DNA of 64,000 bases from Symbiodinium natans (Eukaryota; Sar; Dinophyceae; Suessiales; Symbiodiniaceae), in the NCBI GenBank assembly GCA_905221605.1, contig CAJNDS010000399.1, positions 84,469 to 148,468 on the forward strand, read 5' to 3'. How positions within the stretch are numbered: the first letter of the stretch is position 1; each line of letters starts with the position of its first letter. Shown here piece after piece: positions 54,312-64,000 of this stretch. The notes under the pieces were generated by a model, which was not told the origin of the DNA, did not search any database, and worked only from the letters and a program-made list of their open reading frames with translations. The translations under genes were made by a program, and so were the position numbers.

Positions 54312-57300
54312 TGCCATGAAAGGCTCCGTGCAGGAGACCGCCGAAGTGTGCTCCTCTCTTGCTTTGCTCGCCTTCGGTGGATGTGGGGGTTTACGCAAAT
54401 AGGGGACCCGAATAATAGACCCCAAAAAGTAGCATCCCCTTGATAATAAGGCCCCCAAAGAAGGTACCCCCAGTATCGTAAACCCCCATGTCTCAAAAGG
54501 TGTGCCTCGAAAGGGGTGAAGAGCCCGAGAGCTGCGGGTTGATGGGACAGGTGGCTGGAAGAAAGCCTCCTGAAGCCTGAACCCCCTAAACCCTAAACCC
54601 GAAACCCAGCTATGCGGGAGCGAAAGGGGAAAAAACCTGTTTCGCCGGGTGGAGGCGATAGTGTCGTTGATGACAATGGCTGGCGATCCAGCATTCGAAG
54701 GCCAGGACGGTCTATAGGCTAAGTGGTCGAGTTATCCCTTTGAGGACTACGCATTTTGGGACGTGGCTTTCATAGTTCAGGGTTTCAATATAGTAGCCAG
54801 GGTTGTGAAGACGGAGTTCGGCAAGGAAAGCAACGATCAGGGCGTTGCACGCAGTCTATCATCTCAGTTTTGTGATGGGCACGCATTCACATAAGATTGT
54901 GTGTAAGCATTCTGCTCATGTCATGTTTCCATTGCTGCCATACCTGTGACGGTCCGCTCGTGTCTGACTTCCGTGTTGCCCATCACAAAGTTAGAGCTTG
55001 TTGCTGAGAAAGTAGCTCAAACGGAAACACGACAAGCTCCCCAAAGTTAGATCAGTTCAAGAACATTCCGCACAACGCCAAGTTAAAAGCATCAAGGGAA
55101 ACCGCTGCTGGTCCTGCAGAGGCATCCTGTCGTCCTCTCTCCACCTGCCTGTTGGCGGTCGAATTCATCCAGAGGCGTCCAGCTACAGAGATGGGTGTTT
55201 TGAGGTTGTAGTGCAAAGCTGATGCGAAGGGTAGTGGGTCTTAAGGCAGCAGGTACGATGGTCAAAGTATTCAACCCATGCGGTGGAACTTTGACGTAGA
55301 AGTTTCATCCGAAAGGTCGAAAACTGCTGAATCTCGGCGTTATCAGCTGCTTGATGTTGAGGCACAAGTAGCAGCTTGGAGCTCTTTGTCTTCGGACACA
55401 AGCCTCCAACAACGCTTTACGGGGTCTCATGGGGTCTGAATATTTGTTGGGCATCACTGGTCACGTCATTCCCAGGGCGCTAAGCGCAAGCTACATGCAA
55501 GTTCTGACGAATTTGCTGGGATCACAGGTCCTCTTGAGCCTGCCATCATGCTGTTCTTTCACATGTGGGTAAAGTGGCGGAATCTGAAGTGCACTCTAGC
55601 TTCTCTAGCTGACTTTCAAACACAGGGTCCTGGACTTTGCAAACTGCGAACACACTTCGAACACAAGCAGACCTAAGAAACTCTGAACCAGTCGACCTGG
55701 TTATGGTGCTTCCTGGAAGGCACCCTTCCTCTTCGGAGCTGTCCTCTATGCACCCTGGCTGCCTTGGCTTATTTTTCCCCACACTCACAGTGGGGTCATT
55801 CGATTTCAACCTTTGCATGCAGAGGACATGTTGTGCTGCCGTGGCCTTCTTTGTCTCTGCTGCTGTAACATTGATCAAGGTGCTCTGACACCCGGAGTAG
55901 CACGTTGAGAGGGCAAAGATCTTCTGTCCAGATTGTGTTGCTCCTTTAGTGCATGGCTTTCGGCTTTTTTGGGGGGAGCAGCCCCAGTTTAGTGACCTAG
56001 TATTGAGCTTGCTCCGTAATTCTCATTTCACGCTTGGCATCAAAGAGGTGTAGCACGCTTATGGCTGAGGTCGTGGTGGTCATGGTCCTGCTCTGCGTTC
56101 CACGTGAGCTTTTCGATAGGGGGCTGTGACGAAGCACAGATGTTTTGTTTGCTCCTGCTGCAAGGCCGCAAGTGAGACATGTCTGCTGAACTTGGAACAA
56201 GTATGCTGACCTAAGAGCTGCAAATCCGGGGTTGGGACGGCAACATGGTCGTTGGACACAAAATGGGACTCAAGAGGATCTTCGAACACATGCCCCACCA
56301 GTTTATGCATACCTTCGGTGCTCTCGTCCAGATTGCAGAAGCCGGAAGGATGCAAGGCCCACCTCATTACTCTTGCTGGTTGTGCATGTGGCGCATTTCT
56401 TGTCCGGGAAGCTATTCATATATGTTGTTATGTTTGCGAAAGTACTTGCACCAAATTTGAGAGGGGTTGAGAAAACACAGGAACGAAAGAAACGAGCAAA
56501 TGAAGGTGGGAAGGAAAGGTCCAAGGATTAGAGACAAAACGAAAAATCAAAAAGTACAACGAAACCATCATCACGGAAAGAAAGACAGAAATGAAGAAAA
56601 CAGTACAGACAGCGATCAGGAAATGAGCGAGGGACAGCGGGAGAGACACAGCGACAGCGAGAGCGAGACGAAGAGGAGCGAGAACCCGGACAGAGAGAGA
56701 ACAGGGAAGAGAGGTCTCAACGGCCTGGATTGTATTCCAACGGCTTTGCGCATGAGGCGTGACTTCACCGATGTTGGCAGCAGCAAACATGCCTTGTGGC
56801 CGGCTCCCTGGAAAAAGTATCGATCTTTGCGCAGGCAGCAAGAGGTTCCGTGTTTCAACTCTGGGCTGTTTTTGCATCATCGTCTTGGTAGGTTTGGTCT
56901 TATGTCGGGCACGACACCAAGCAGTCCACCATTCAGTGTTCAGTGCTTCGGGGCATGTGCTTTCAGAGCAGTTGCTCCCAACGTTTCGGAAGCTCCCAAC
57001 GTTTTCGGCAATCGACAGGCCGAACGTGTCAAACAATAAGAGGCATCAGTAAGCCCTCACCCACAAGGAAGAGTTTCAGCCAGAGTCATTCTTACTCCCC
57101 GAGCCCTAACCCTAGCCCGTTTGCCTAGGCATCATTTCCATTAAGTCCGATCCCCGTCCTCTGAGGGGATTGCGCAATCCCTCGGCCCTCTCTGACGCAC
57201 GTCGTTTTTGCGATGCCCAAGCTGATTGCCCACTTCCGGTGTGAGCGCGTAATGTAGAAGAGAGATATTGCACAGACTAAGGGACCCAACACTCAATCAA

Positions 57301-60300
57301 TCTCCCAGTCCCTCTGCGCGTCCTGGCTTCTCAGGCTTAACGGGATGTAGTAAGGCTTAGTAAGGGAACTTATCTCGAAATGTTTAACTCCTAAGCCCAC
57401 ATGGGTACGCACCGCCGTGGCCATGCCATCTTTGCCTCAAGCACTTAACGACTAAAGACAGGCACAACTAAAGAAAGGCAACCGAAAACCGAACTTTCAT
57501 GGCTATTTTGCTTTTCACGCTGCTGGGCGCCTCGCTGCGAACTGCTCTTGGGCAAGGCCACGAGGAGCCACTTGCCATGAATAATCAGACCGTGCAAAAG
57601 CCTTTCGCACGACAGCTTCAGGATCAGCTTGGGGAAGTCTCGCCGTGATAGCGAATGCACATGAATGTCTTTGCACGACAAAGCTGCAAGCCGATAGCTG
57701 CCTCAAGTACAAAAGCGAAGCCATCAGTCAAAATGTTAACGCGCACACAGAGCTTGCACCTGATGCTGTAACACAGGCTGCATTCTACGAATCACCAGGG
57801 GACATGTTGAAGGCATAGGGTAAGCTGGCACCGTTGGCGAGATGGGAAAGGTTCGGAGTGTTGTTGACACCGCCCCGTAAGACGTATTCTGTCGCTTTGC
57901 ACGTGCCTGCTGCAGCTTTACCTTGGAGGCCTCCCCTGGAAGATTGAATAAGATAGAAGAAGACAGTAGAAGCAATGGCTGTAAGGGGCCTTCCGATCAT
58001 GCTCTTGTCAAGATACCAGACCCTACCTAACCAAGGACGGAGCTGCGCTCGGATGTCGTGTTCTTGCAGCACGCCTTGAGGCCACTGGCATAGCTGCAAG
58101 ATGTGGCCTCCGTAGCTGCCGGAAATGGTGAGGGGTTCTTTCAACGTTGCGCAAAAGCTGCGCTGCGGCGGCTGCAACCGCGTCAGGGCCTTTTGGTTTG
58201 TGGAACCCTCATCCCGTTGCACGTTGACGGCTTCAGGCTGGAGGATGGTTCCAGCGAAGTGGTGCAGGTTGACACGGACATGCACTCCCTGTCCCTTGGC
58301 TGAAACATCCCTTTGCACACTGAGCCCAGGGCACCCGAAGTGGATGAGTAAACCCAAAACCTGGAAGCCAAGTCAACATCTGCAAGTTTGTGTTCTTGCA
58401 TTGTGAACGGGTAAGATTTCCACGCTTTCCAGCATCAGCATGTGCGTGCTGCTGAGGTTCGTGAAATTTCACAAGGTGGCAGGCACCACGTGGCAACTCT
58501 ACCTCCTCAGGATGATCGGCTACTGGATCGCACATATCGCACAGATCAAGCCAAGAAATCCAAGAAGGGGTGCATCAAGTTTCCGTCGTGCCAGATATAC
58601 TTTCAAGCCACAGTGATGCGAAGCTTTTTGCTCATTTAGCATTTGGGATTCGTTGGCTTGCAGGGTTTCCACGTAGTAGCAGAAAGATCTCTCGCAACAC
58701 CAGTAAAGCTGTGACGAAAGCCTCGAACCCACAAGGTGAGTATTACGACTGCAGCTCGCTCTGCGGGAATCCGGACTGGGTTTGTGAGCAACTTGAAAGA
58801 CATCACTCCTGCTTCCGCGCATTCAAGTTGAGCTGCTGAAGGTATTTCTAGCCGGAGGTTACAAAGCCTACGCAATAATCAGAACGAGGTCTGATTGCAA
58901 CCAATAGCCCGTGAACTTTAATTTAACCATTGCCCTTTGCGCTTGAACCGAGGCAGAAAGCAGGGCCGAATTCTCCCGAAGCTGCAAGCTGCAAAGGCCA
59001 AAGCGATTCCTGGGCAGCTGTCCCATTCTGCCAGGATCCCCGCCCCCGCAGCTCAGAGGAGGTGATTGGTTAGGTCATCCCATTAGCTATTGCAACTGTC
59101 AGCTGTTTTGCGTAGAATTGCGGTATTCGTTTGGTGCTTGTTACGCAAGTCACGAGAGCTAGCAATCGCTAGACTTGAGGTTCTGCCTTGCATGCAAGTC
59201 TGCCAAGCCCATGCATTCTGCGATAACGGGCTTGTCGGAGTTAGAATTGTTACCAGCTTCAGGAAGCAATCGGCATCAATGGTTTCTAGGTAGCACCATC
59301 AGTGCAAACCCATCAATGTCACCTCCGTCCTCGCACCGCCAACCATGTAACCGGTCGCAGAGACCGCCACCGCACACAGACAACCGCATGTGACATGTAC
59401 GCCACCACCGGCACCAACATCAACACCATCATCATCACCATCATCAGTGATGAGCAGCATCACCACCGCGCTCAGCGTTGGTGAGTCTTTGCGACTGGCA
59501 TCGGCATCGTCAACTTCATTCCCACTACCAGAATCACCAGACTACTGTAGCATGATTGTGTTAGGAAGGGTTAACATGAGCAACGCCATGCGCAACGGGC
59601 TTTCCCGGGGCTCTGCTCAGAGGCTTTCCACCTCTTGCTTGGCCTTGGCTTGCTCTGCTTGCTGCTGACTATTCTGCATGTCGTCTCTTCGCTTTGTCAC
59701 TTTGTCGTTTTTCCGGGACCACTTGTTGATCTCTATGTATGCCATCACTTGGTGCATCAGTTCATGTCGAAACCAAGGCAGCTGCACGGCTCATCCCAGC
59801 ACCGATGTCATTCGCGAAGCAGTGTCAGGACAGACGTTGGCAGTTGCGAACTCGGACCTGTCCGATTTGCGGAGCCTTTCCTGGCAGTTTAGAGCACTCA
59901 GGCCTCGTATACGTTTGCGTGGCAAACAACGTGCCATGCATGAAGCATCCATTCTGTTACTTGTTGTAGAATCTGTGCTGTAGACTGCCCATATGTCACT
60001 TGTTCATCGCGTCTCATGTTGCTGATTTCGTATTCTCAGTAAACCATGTAGCGTGGCATGTATGTAGTACTACATGCGCTAAGCACGACCTATGCAGGAT
60101 TGTGTGCCCAACAAACGCTTTGATGACAATACATTACAATACAGGCCTTGAAAACGAAAGAAAGAGCGCCGGGCCTCTGGCTAGGGAGTTTCGCAGCTCC
60201 GGGACATTCAAGGACCTGATGCAAGGAGCATAGGCATAGACTCGCGAATCCTGACAACTTGAAGTAAGGTTACATTCCTTCGGGGGGCTTGTTAGATTTG

Positions 60301-60507
60301 AGGTTCGTTTTTTGGAGGTCCTTTGATTCAAAAGACTCTTGAGTCTTTTTGGGATGTGTACGGAGACTCCCATTTCTGGAAACACCCAGTTGTCCCTCTC
60401 AAGCCTCAGGAGCCCTGGCACATGATCCCAAACTGCACTGGGGCCCTCAACCCCAAACCCTGGATCGAATCCTTGCCTGCCTTGTGCGAGTGTGAGAGCC
60501 GAAACAA
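54312..60507. other. No supported gene
   Basis: The first 100 bases (TGCCATGAAAGGCTCC onward) stay open and look like a host exon cut by the element. Beyond that, only unrecognised short frames. A purine-rich stretch at 56460-56700 gives an Arg/Ser/Glu-rich frame of low complexity. Short frames at 57785-58357 (-) and 58570-58839 (+) have no recognisable domain. Confidence 0.4.
54584..54600 (-). repeat. Interstitial telomere-like repeat
   Basis: Two CCCTAAA units plus CCC, about 270 bases after the LTR element. Confidence 0.92.
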
Positions 60508-60537
60508 AAACCCTAAACCCCGTAAACCCCTAAACCC
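60508..60537 (-). repeat. Interstitial telomere-like repeat, degenerate
   Basis: AAACCCTAAACCCCGTAAAC followed by CCCTAAACCC. Confidence 0.85.
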
Positions 60538-60669
60538 ACAACCCCCAAACCTAAAATGCATCTCGAGATGTCTTGAGGAACCTCTACTCTGACGAGAAGC
60601 GATTAGAGCTGCTTGCGAGAGCGCCCGGATCGTTTGGGCACAGACCCTTTAGAGGGAATCTTTCTGGTT

Positions 60670-60745
60670 GTTAGTAGGGAATAAGGGAATATAATCCCTA
60701 TATAATCCCTTTCTATCAGCTATATACTCCTATTACCTACTAACC
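60670..60745. repeat. Foldback (MITE-like) element
   Basis: Arms GTTAGTAGGGAATAAGGGAA... (60670-60693) and ...CCTATTACCTACTAAC (60721-60744) pair at about 20 of 24 positions around an AT-rich loop containing TATAATCCC repeats. Shares GTTAGTAGGGAAT with the element at 40921. Confidence 0.65.
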
Positions 60746-60944
60746 TTCAGTAAGGTATTTGCCTTGTACTTCTGTTCTAGGCTGCGTCGAACCGACTCTG
60801 CGCCAACGAAAGCGAAAGCGAAAGTGTACTTCTGTTCTCAAAGACCACCCAAACCTCTTGAACTCCTGTGTAAGTTTTTTCAGGTCAATGTCGAACGATT
60901 TCTTCCGCTTGTTGTGCCGCACCCCAGGTCCCGTGGGCTCGCAG

Positions 60945-61590
60945 TTGGTTGCCATCCACCTTCATCCAGAAACGCGTGAGGCTCACCACCATCCTTCGCG
61001 AGCCCACAGAACGACTCCGTTCATATTATTATTACGACAATGCTGCTCGTCCGAAGCCTGCTTCACGGGATCTTCCTAGTTTGATCTCCCGTCAATTCGG
61101 AGCTGCCCCCGCCAATCTCGACAAGTAACCTTCCCAGAGCTCAGAGTCTTTCTTACGCATGCGGTTCAGGCTCTTTGCGACTATCCCTACAGTGTTGGTA
61201 CCCCTCGTGTCCCGAACCGCCATGCTTGTTGTGTGTCTGCCTCACGGAACTGATCCACATGAGGCTTACTCGTCACGTGAAGGCTTTGGTGGATTCCTTA
61301 GATTCTGCAGGGACTATGTCGCCGGCAATTGGACGTTGGAGCAGTTTGAGCGTCAGAAGTCGCTCTTCAGAGGTGCCAAGTCCCTGGCGATTTTACGGCG
61401 ATCCTGCTGCGAGTATGAGAGATATTTGGGTGAAGAATCGCTTGAGAAATCCCTGGTCACGCTCTCCACCATGTTTGACCTGGTGGGACTGCAGGAGAAG
61501 ATGGATGAATCCTTGGTAACATTGGGCAGGTTGTATGGCCTTACACCACATGAGGTTGCAGAAATTGGTCGAAGTGTGCCATGGCCTTGA
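60945..61590 (+). CDS. Sulfotransferase-family protein, last two recognisable exons
   Basis: Exon 60945-61124 follows the acceptor gctcgcag and ends at the donor GTAACC. It reads RLTTILREPTERLRSYYYYD, the 3'-phosphate PAPS-binding motif of Golgi-type sulfotransferases. A second exon, starting somewhere near 61200 and ending at a TGA at 61588-61590, reads GFGGFLRFCRDYVAGNWTLE and FDLVGLQEKMDESLVTLGRL; the 'vGl-E-m-esl' pattern is typical of the C-terminal part of 2-O-sulfotransferase-like enzymes. The 5' exon with the PKxGSS loop was not found. This gene is split by introns and its motifs differ from the two intronless copies at 20.9 and 25.3 kb, so it belongs to a different branch of the fold. 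Confidence 0.65.
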
Positions 61591-64000
61591 AGCCGTAGTA
61601 TTCCTTTGTTGGTCTTTGAGAACACAAGAAGACGTGACACAGCAAAGGCATAGGTTGCATACTGCATGTTCAGCCAGCATGTTTCTGCATGTGGCCAGGT
61701 ACCACCTGACTGTAACAGCAACAGTGACAAGCTGGACTGGACCGAAGAAGAGCTGAGGTGCAAAATTTGCTTGCAATGCAGTTCTCGGAAATGCTTGCCT
61801 GCTCGGGGGTGGATCTCAGTGTTCTGTTCCGGTGGGCTCGGTGCCGCATCGGTGGACTTCAGCAAATCCCAGCAAAATCCGGAACAGCCCTGACAACCCC
61901 ACAAGTACAATGAGCTGCACGCACTGCAGGGGACCCTGCCTTTCCGGCCCCAGCGAGCATGGAAACCGACAGGACAGAAAGACACGCGCGAAAACCCAAG
62001 CTGCAATTTTTTTTTCGGAAGAAACTGGGATGGGAAGCGAATTCAGGTCTCCGTCCGAAAGGGCAAGCACAGCTTTTCCTAAGGTTATTATCCAGGATAC
62101 AAAGCAATCCCTGAATCCGAGACCACGGCAAGCTGAACGTGAGTGACACCCCATGACGCTCGAGCCACAAGGGCTTCTGCCCAAGGTTATTTATTTATGT
62201 AGAGAGAGAGAGAGAGAGCGAGAGTGTATCCTGGGGGTTATGTGCTGTGGAAGGAAGGAAGGAAGTGTATCCTGACAATCAGTTTCGAGACTTTTGAACA
62301 GGGGGCCCCCCAATTCCTTGGAAACCCCTATGTTGAGTTCTGGCAACCATCTCCTGGTGTTTTCGAAAGGCTGGCCGGGTACGTGTCCAGCAAGAGCCTG
62401 GAAATTTACAAGCTTGGCCAACAGCTGTTCAAGAGTCATGGTCCTGCAGTTCATTCGCGTTGAAGTTGTTGGGGTCCGTACCGGAAACAGAAAGGCATCA
62501 AGAAGATTTGTGTCTGCAGGATCTTTCGAACCTGCTTGGGGCATGTTTCCTTTTTGAACTGGTTGTTGGTCAATCTAGGTTGCCCCATCTACTGGATTTG
62601 TGATTGGTTCTCGTCTGCCCTGTTGCCACTGCCATCGTGCCTTTCCTATGCCCTAAATTCTCATAGACCAAATTCCTCGGAGCACCAACTGCTCCCTTTA
62701 TTCCGGACGCCGAGCTTGAGTTTCATTCATGCACACTGAATCCCCTACAACTCATCTGATTCTCATGATTCTAGTTGTGAGCATTCTTGCTACTAGTACA
62801 GGTAAAGACTATTAATTATTACTATTACTATGAAAAGTTATTATTATTATTGCTAATGTTTATGGAAACCTAAGGAACCAGTATATGAATCTCTTCGGCA
62901 GTGAGCAGAATTTGCACTCTGCAGTGGCGATCTTCGTGAAAGAAAATGCCTTGCACTCAGCTAGCCATCTCGCTATGGTTACTTGAATGTTCCAACCAGT
63001 TAGTGGCCCTTCTTCGGTTCTTGCTGTAAGGATGCTGGTATATTGGAGGAGTCCACATATCGCCCCATTTACGGAAACCTGTTGGTTTGCAGTCCCAGGC
63101 GGCAAACTTGTGGAAATAGGTGAGCTTCCTGACACCCGAATCTTCTGACCTGGGTTGGGTAACCTGGGAAGCAGCGGGGCAATCTACATTGTCAATGCTT
63201 CGTGCTCCCGCGCCCGACTGCAGTAGACTGGAGTCAGAGCCTTCCGAGTTGATGTCTGAACAGTAATGTAGCACTTGACTGAAGATTTGCTGATAGCTGC
63301 GAGAACTCCACACCCAGACTGCATCCGAAGCTTTGGAGCGTTGTCACTCAGGTTGTTGTCGCCCAGGACTTTTCCGATGCCACTGTTGCTGCATGCATAC
63401 GCCGATGAGCTGTCGGCCTACATAAGCCGGGGAATACATGGATTGAGGATGCAGAAGCCAGCTTATCTGAGCAGGCTTTAAGCACTCGTTTAGCCGAGCT
63501 GGGTCTTTGTGCGAGACTGGATTGAAGTCACCCGTCGCCCCGCTACACAGGAGTCAACAGGTGTTGGTCAGTGGTACCTTTGAGTGTCCATGCGTTGACT
63601 TGCAATTGCACGTCTAATGTCGCCTTTAGAGCACATTCCTCTTGTTTTTGCAGAAATCATCGAATGCTTCGATTGGGATTCATCATTGATTCGGACAATT
63701 GGGAATGATGGTGACTTATCAAATATGTCGAGTTAGGAGAATTTCAAAATTAGTCTATGGATATGGATATTTCCCCATATGCCGCGCGCACCTCAGAGCC
63801 GCGCGAGACGTTGGCAGGCGCGACACATGTGTCGTCAATACTGGCAGGCGTAGCATTTAGGGGCCTTGGATCGGTGTTGCGTACACCCCTTATGATATTC
63901 GATATAGATATCGTCATATCTTTAAGGAGATTTATGATGGAATTTGATGGGTTTTTTCATATTCTAAAAATATATCATTTTAATTGGAAAGTATATAAAT
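61591..64000. other. No supported gene
   Basis: At 62290-62463 a + frame reads like a real exon (NPYVEFWQPSPGVFERLAGY) but I do not recognise it. A (GA)n run is at 62202-62217 and a GGAA run near 62251. 62800-62870 and 63890-64000 are strongly AT-rich. Confidence 0.4.

Noticed and set aside
1-64000. CRISPR arrays, bacterial operons, rRNA genes
   Set aside because: No spaced identical repeats of CRISPR type, no operon structure and no rRNA core sequence seen; the window is eukaryotic in character.

Overview
This 64 kb window looks like nuclear DNA of a dinoflagellate, probably of Symbiodiniaceae type. The main reason is sequences related to the dinoflagellate spliced leader (its 3' part reads CCATTTTGGCTCAAG): one 17/19 match lies 99 bases before the acyltransferase gene at 4.9 kb, and a 12/12 match to the leader's 3' end lies inside both long terminal repeats of a retroelement. 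Supporting signs are low gene density, a mix of intronless genes and genes split into very small exons, interstitial TTTAGGG/CCCTAAA telomere-like tracts at eight or more places, and much satellite DNA. All gene calls come from reading the sequence by eye; no search was run.

Layout. 1.4-2.4 kb: exons of an exostosin-family glycosyltransferase. 4.8-6.5 kb: an intronless ankyrin-like plus malonyl-CoA:ACP transacylase (FabD-type) gene with a spliced-leader relic upstream. 8.7-18.3 kb: scattered short exons of one or more TPR-repeat genes, with unusual repeat arrays and a palindrome at 12.3-14.7 kb in their midst. 19.5-26.8 kb: a cluster of intronless genes (a secreted Cys-rich protein with a probable frameshift, a sulfotransferase-like protein, a frameshifted MFS-type transporter, a second sulfotransferase-like protein, and a short remnant of a second transporter copy), which reads as a tandem duplication of a sulfotransferase+transporter pair with later loss. 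27-32.4 kb: pyrimidine-rich and G-rich satellites with a 100-base assembly gap. 32.4-45.5 kb: mostly empty, with a CA-rich microsatellite, telomere-like tracts and a small foldback element. 45.57-54.31 kb: a structurally complete LTR element. 60.9-61.6 kb: exons of a third sulfotransferase gene. The rest shows no gene I can support.

The most interesting object is the 8.7 kb LTR element. It has identical 219-base terminal repeats, a 5-base target duplication, a primer-binding site that fits the anticodon arm of tRNA-Met (half-tRNA priming, as in copia), and a polypurine tract. Its internal region carries no reverse transcriptase, integrase or protease that I can see. It encodes two large proteins in overlapping -1 frames with RNA-biology domains: WW, S1, two tandem MLLE (PABC) domains, and two sets of three CCCH zinc fingers. 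It therefore looks like a non-autonomous retroelement carrying a poly(A)-binding-protein-like and mRNA-binding cargo, with a spliced-leader-like sequence inside its LTR.
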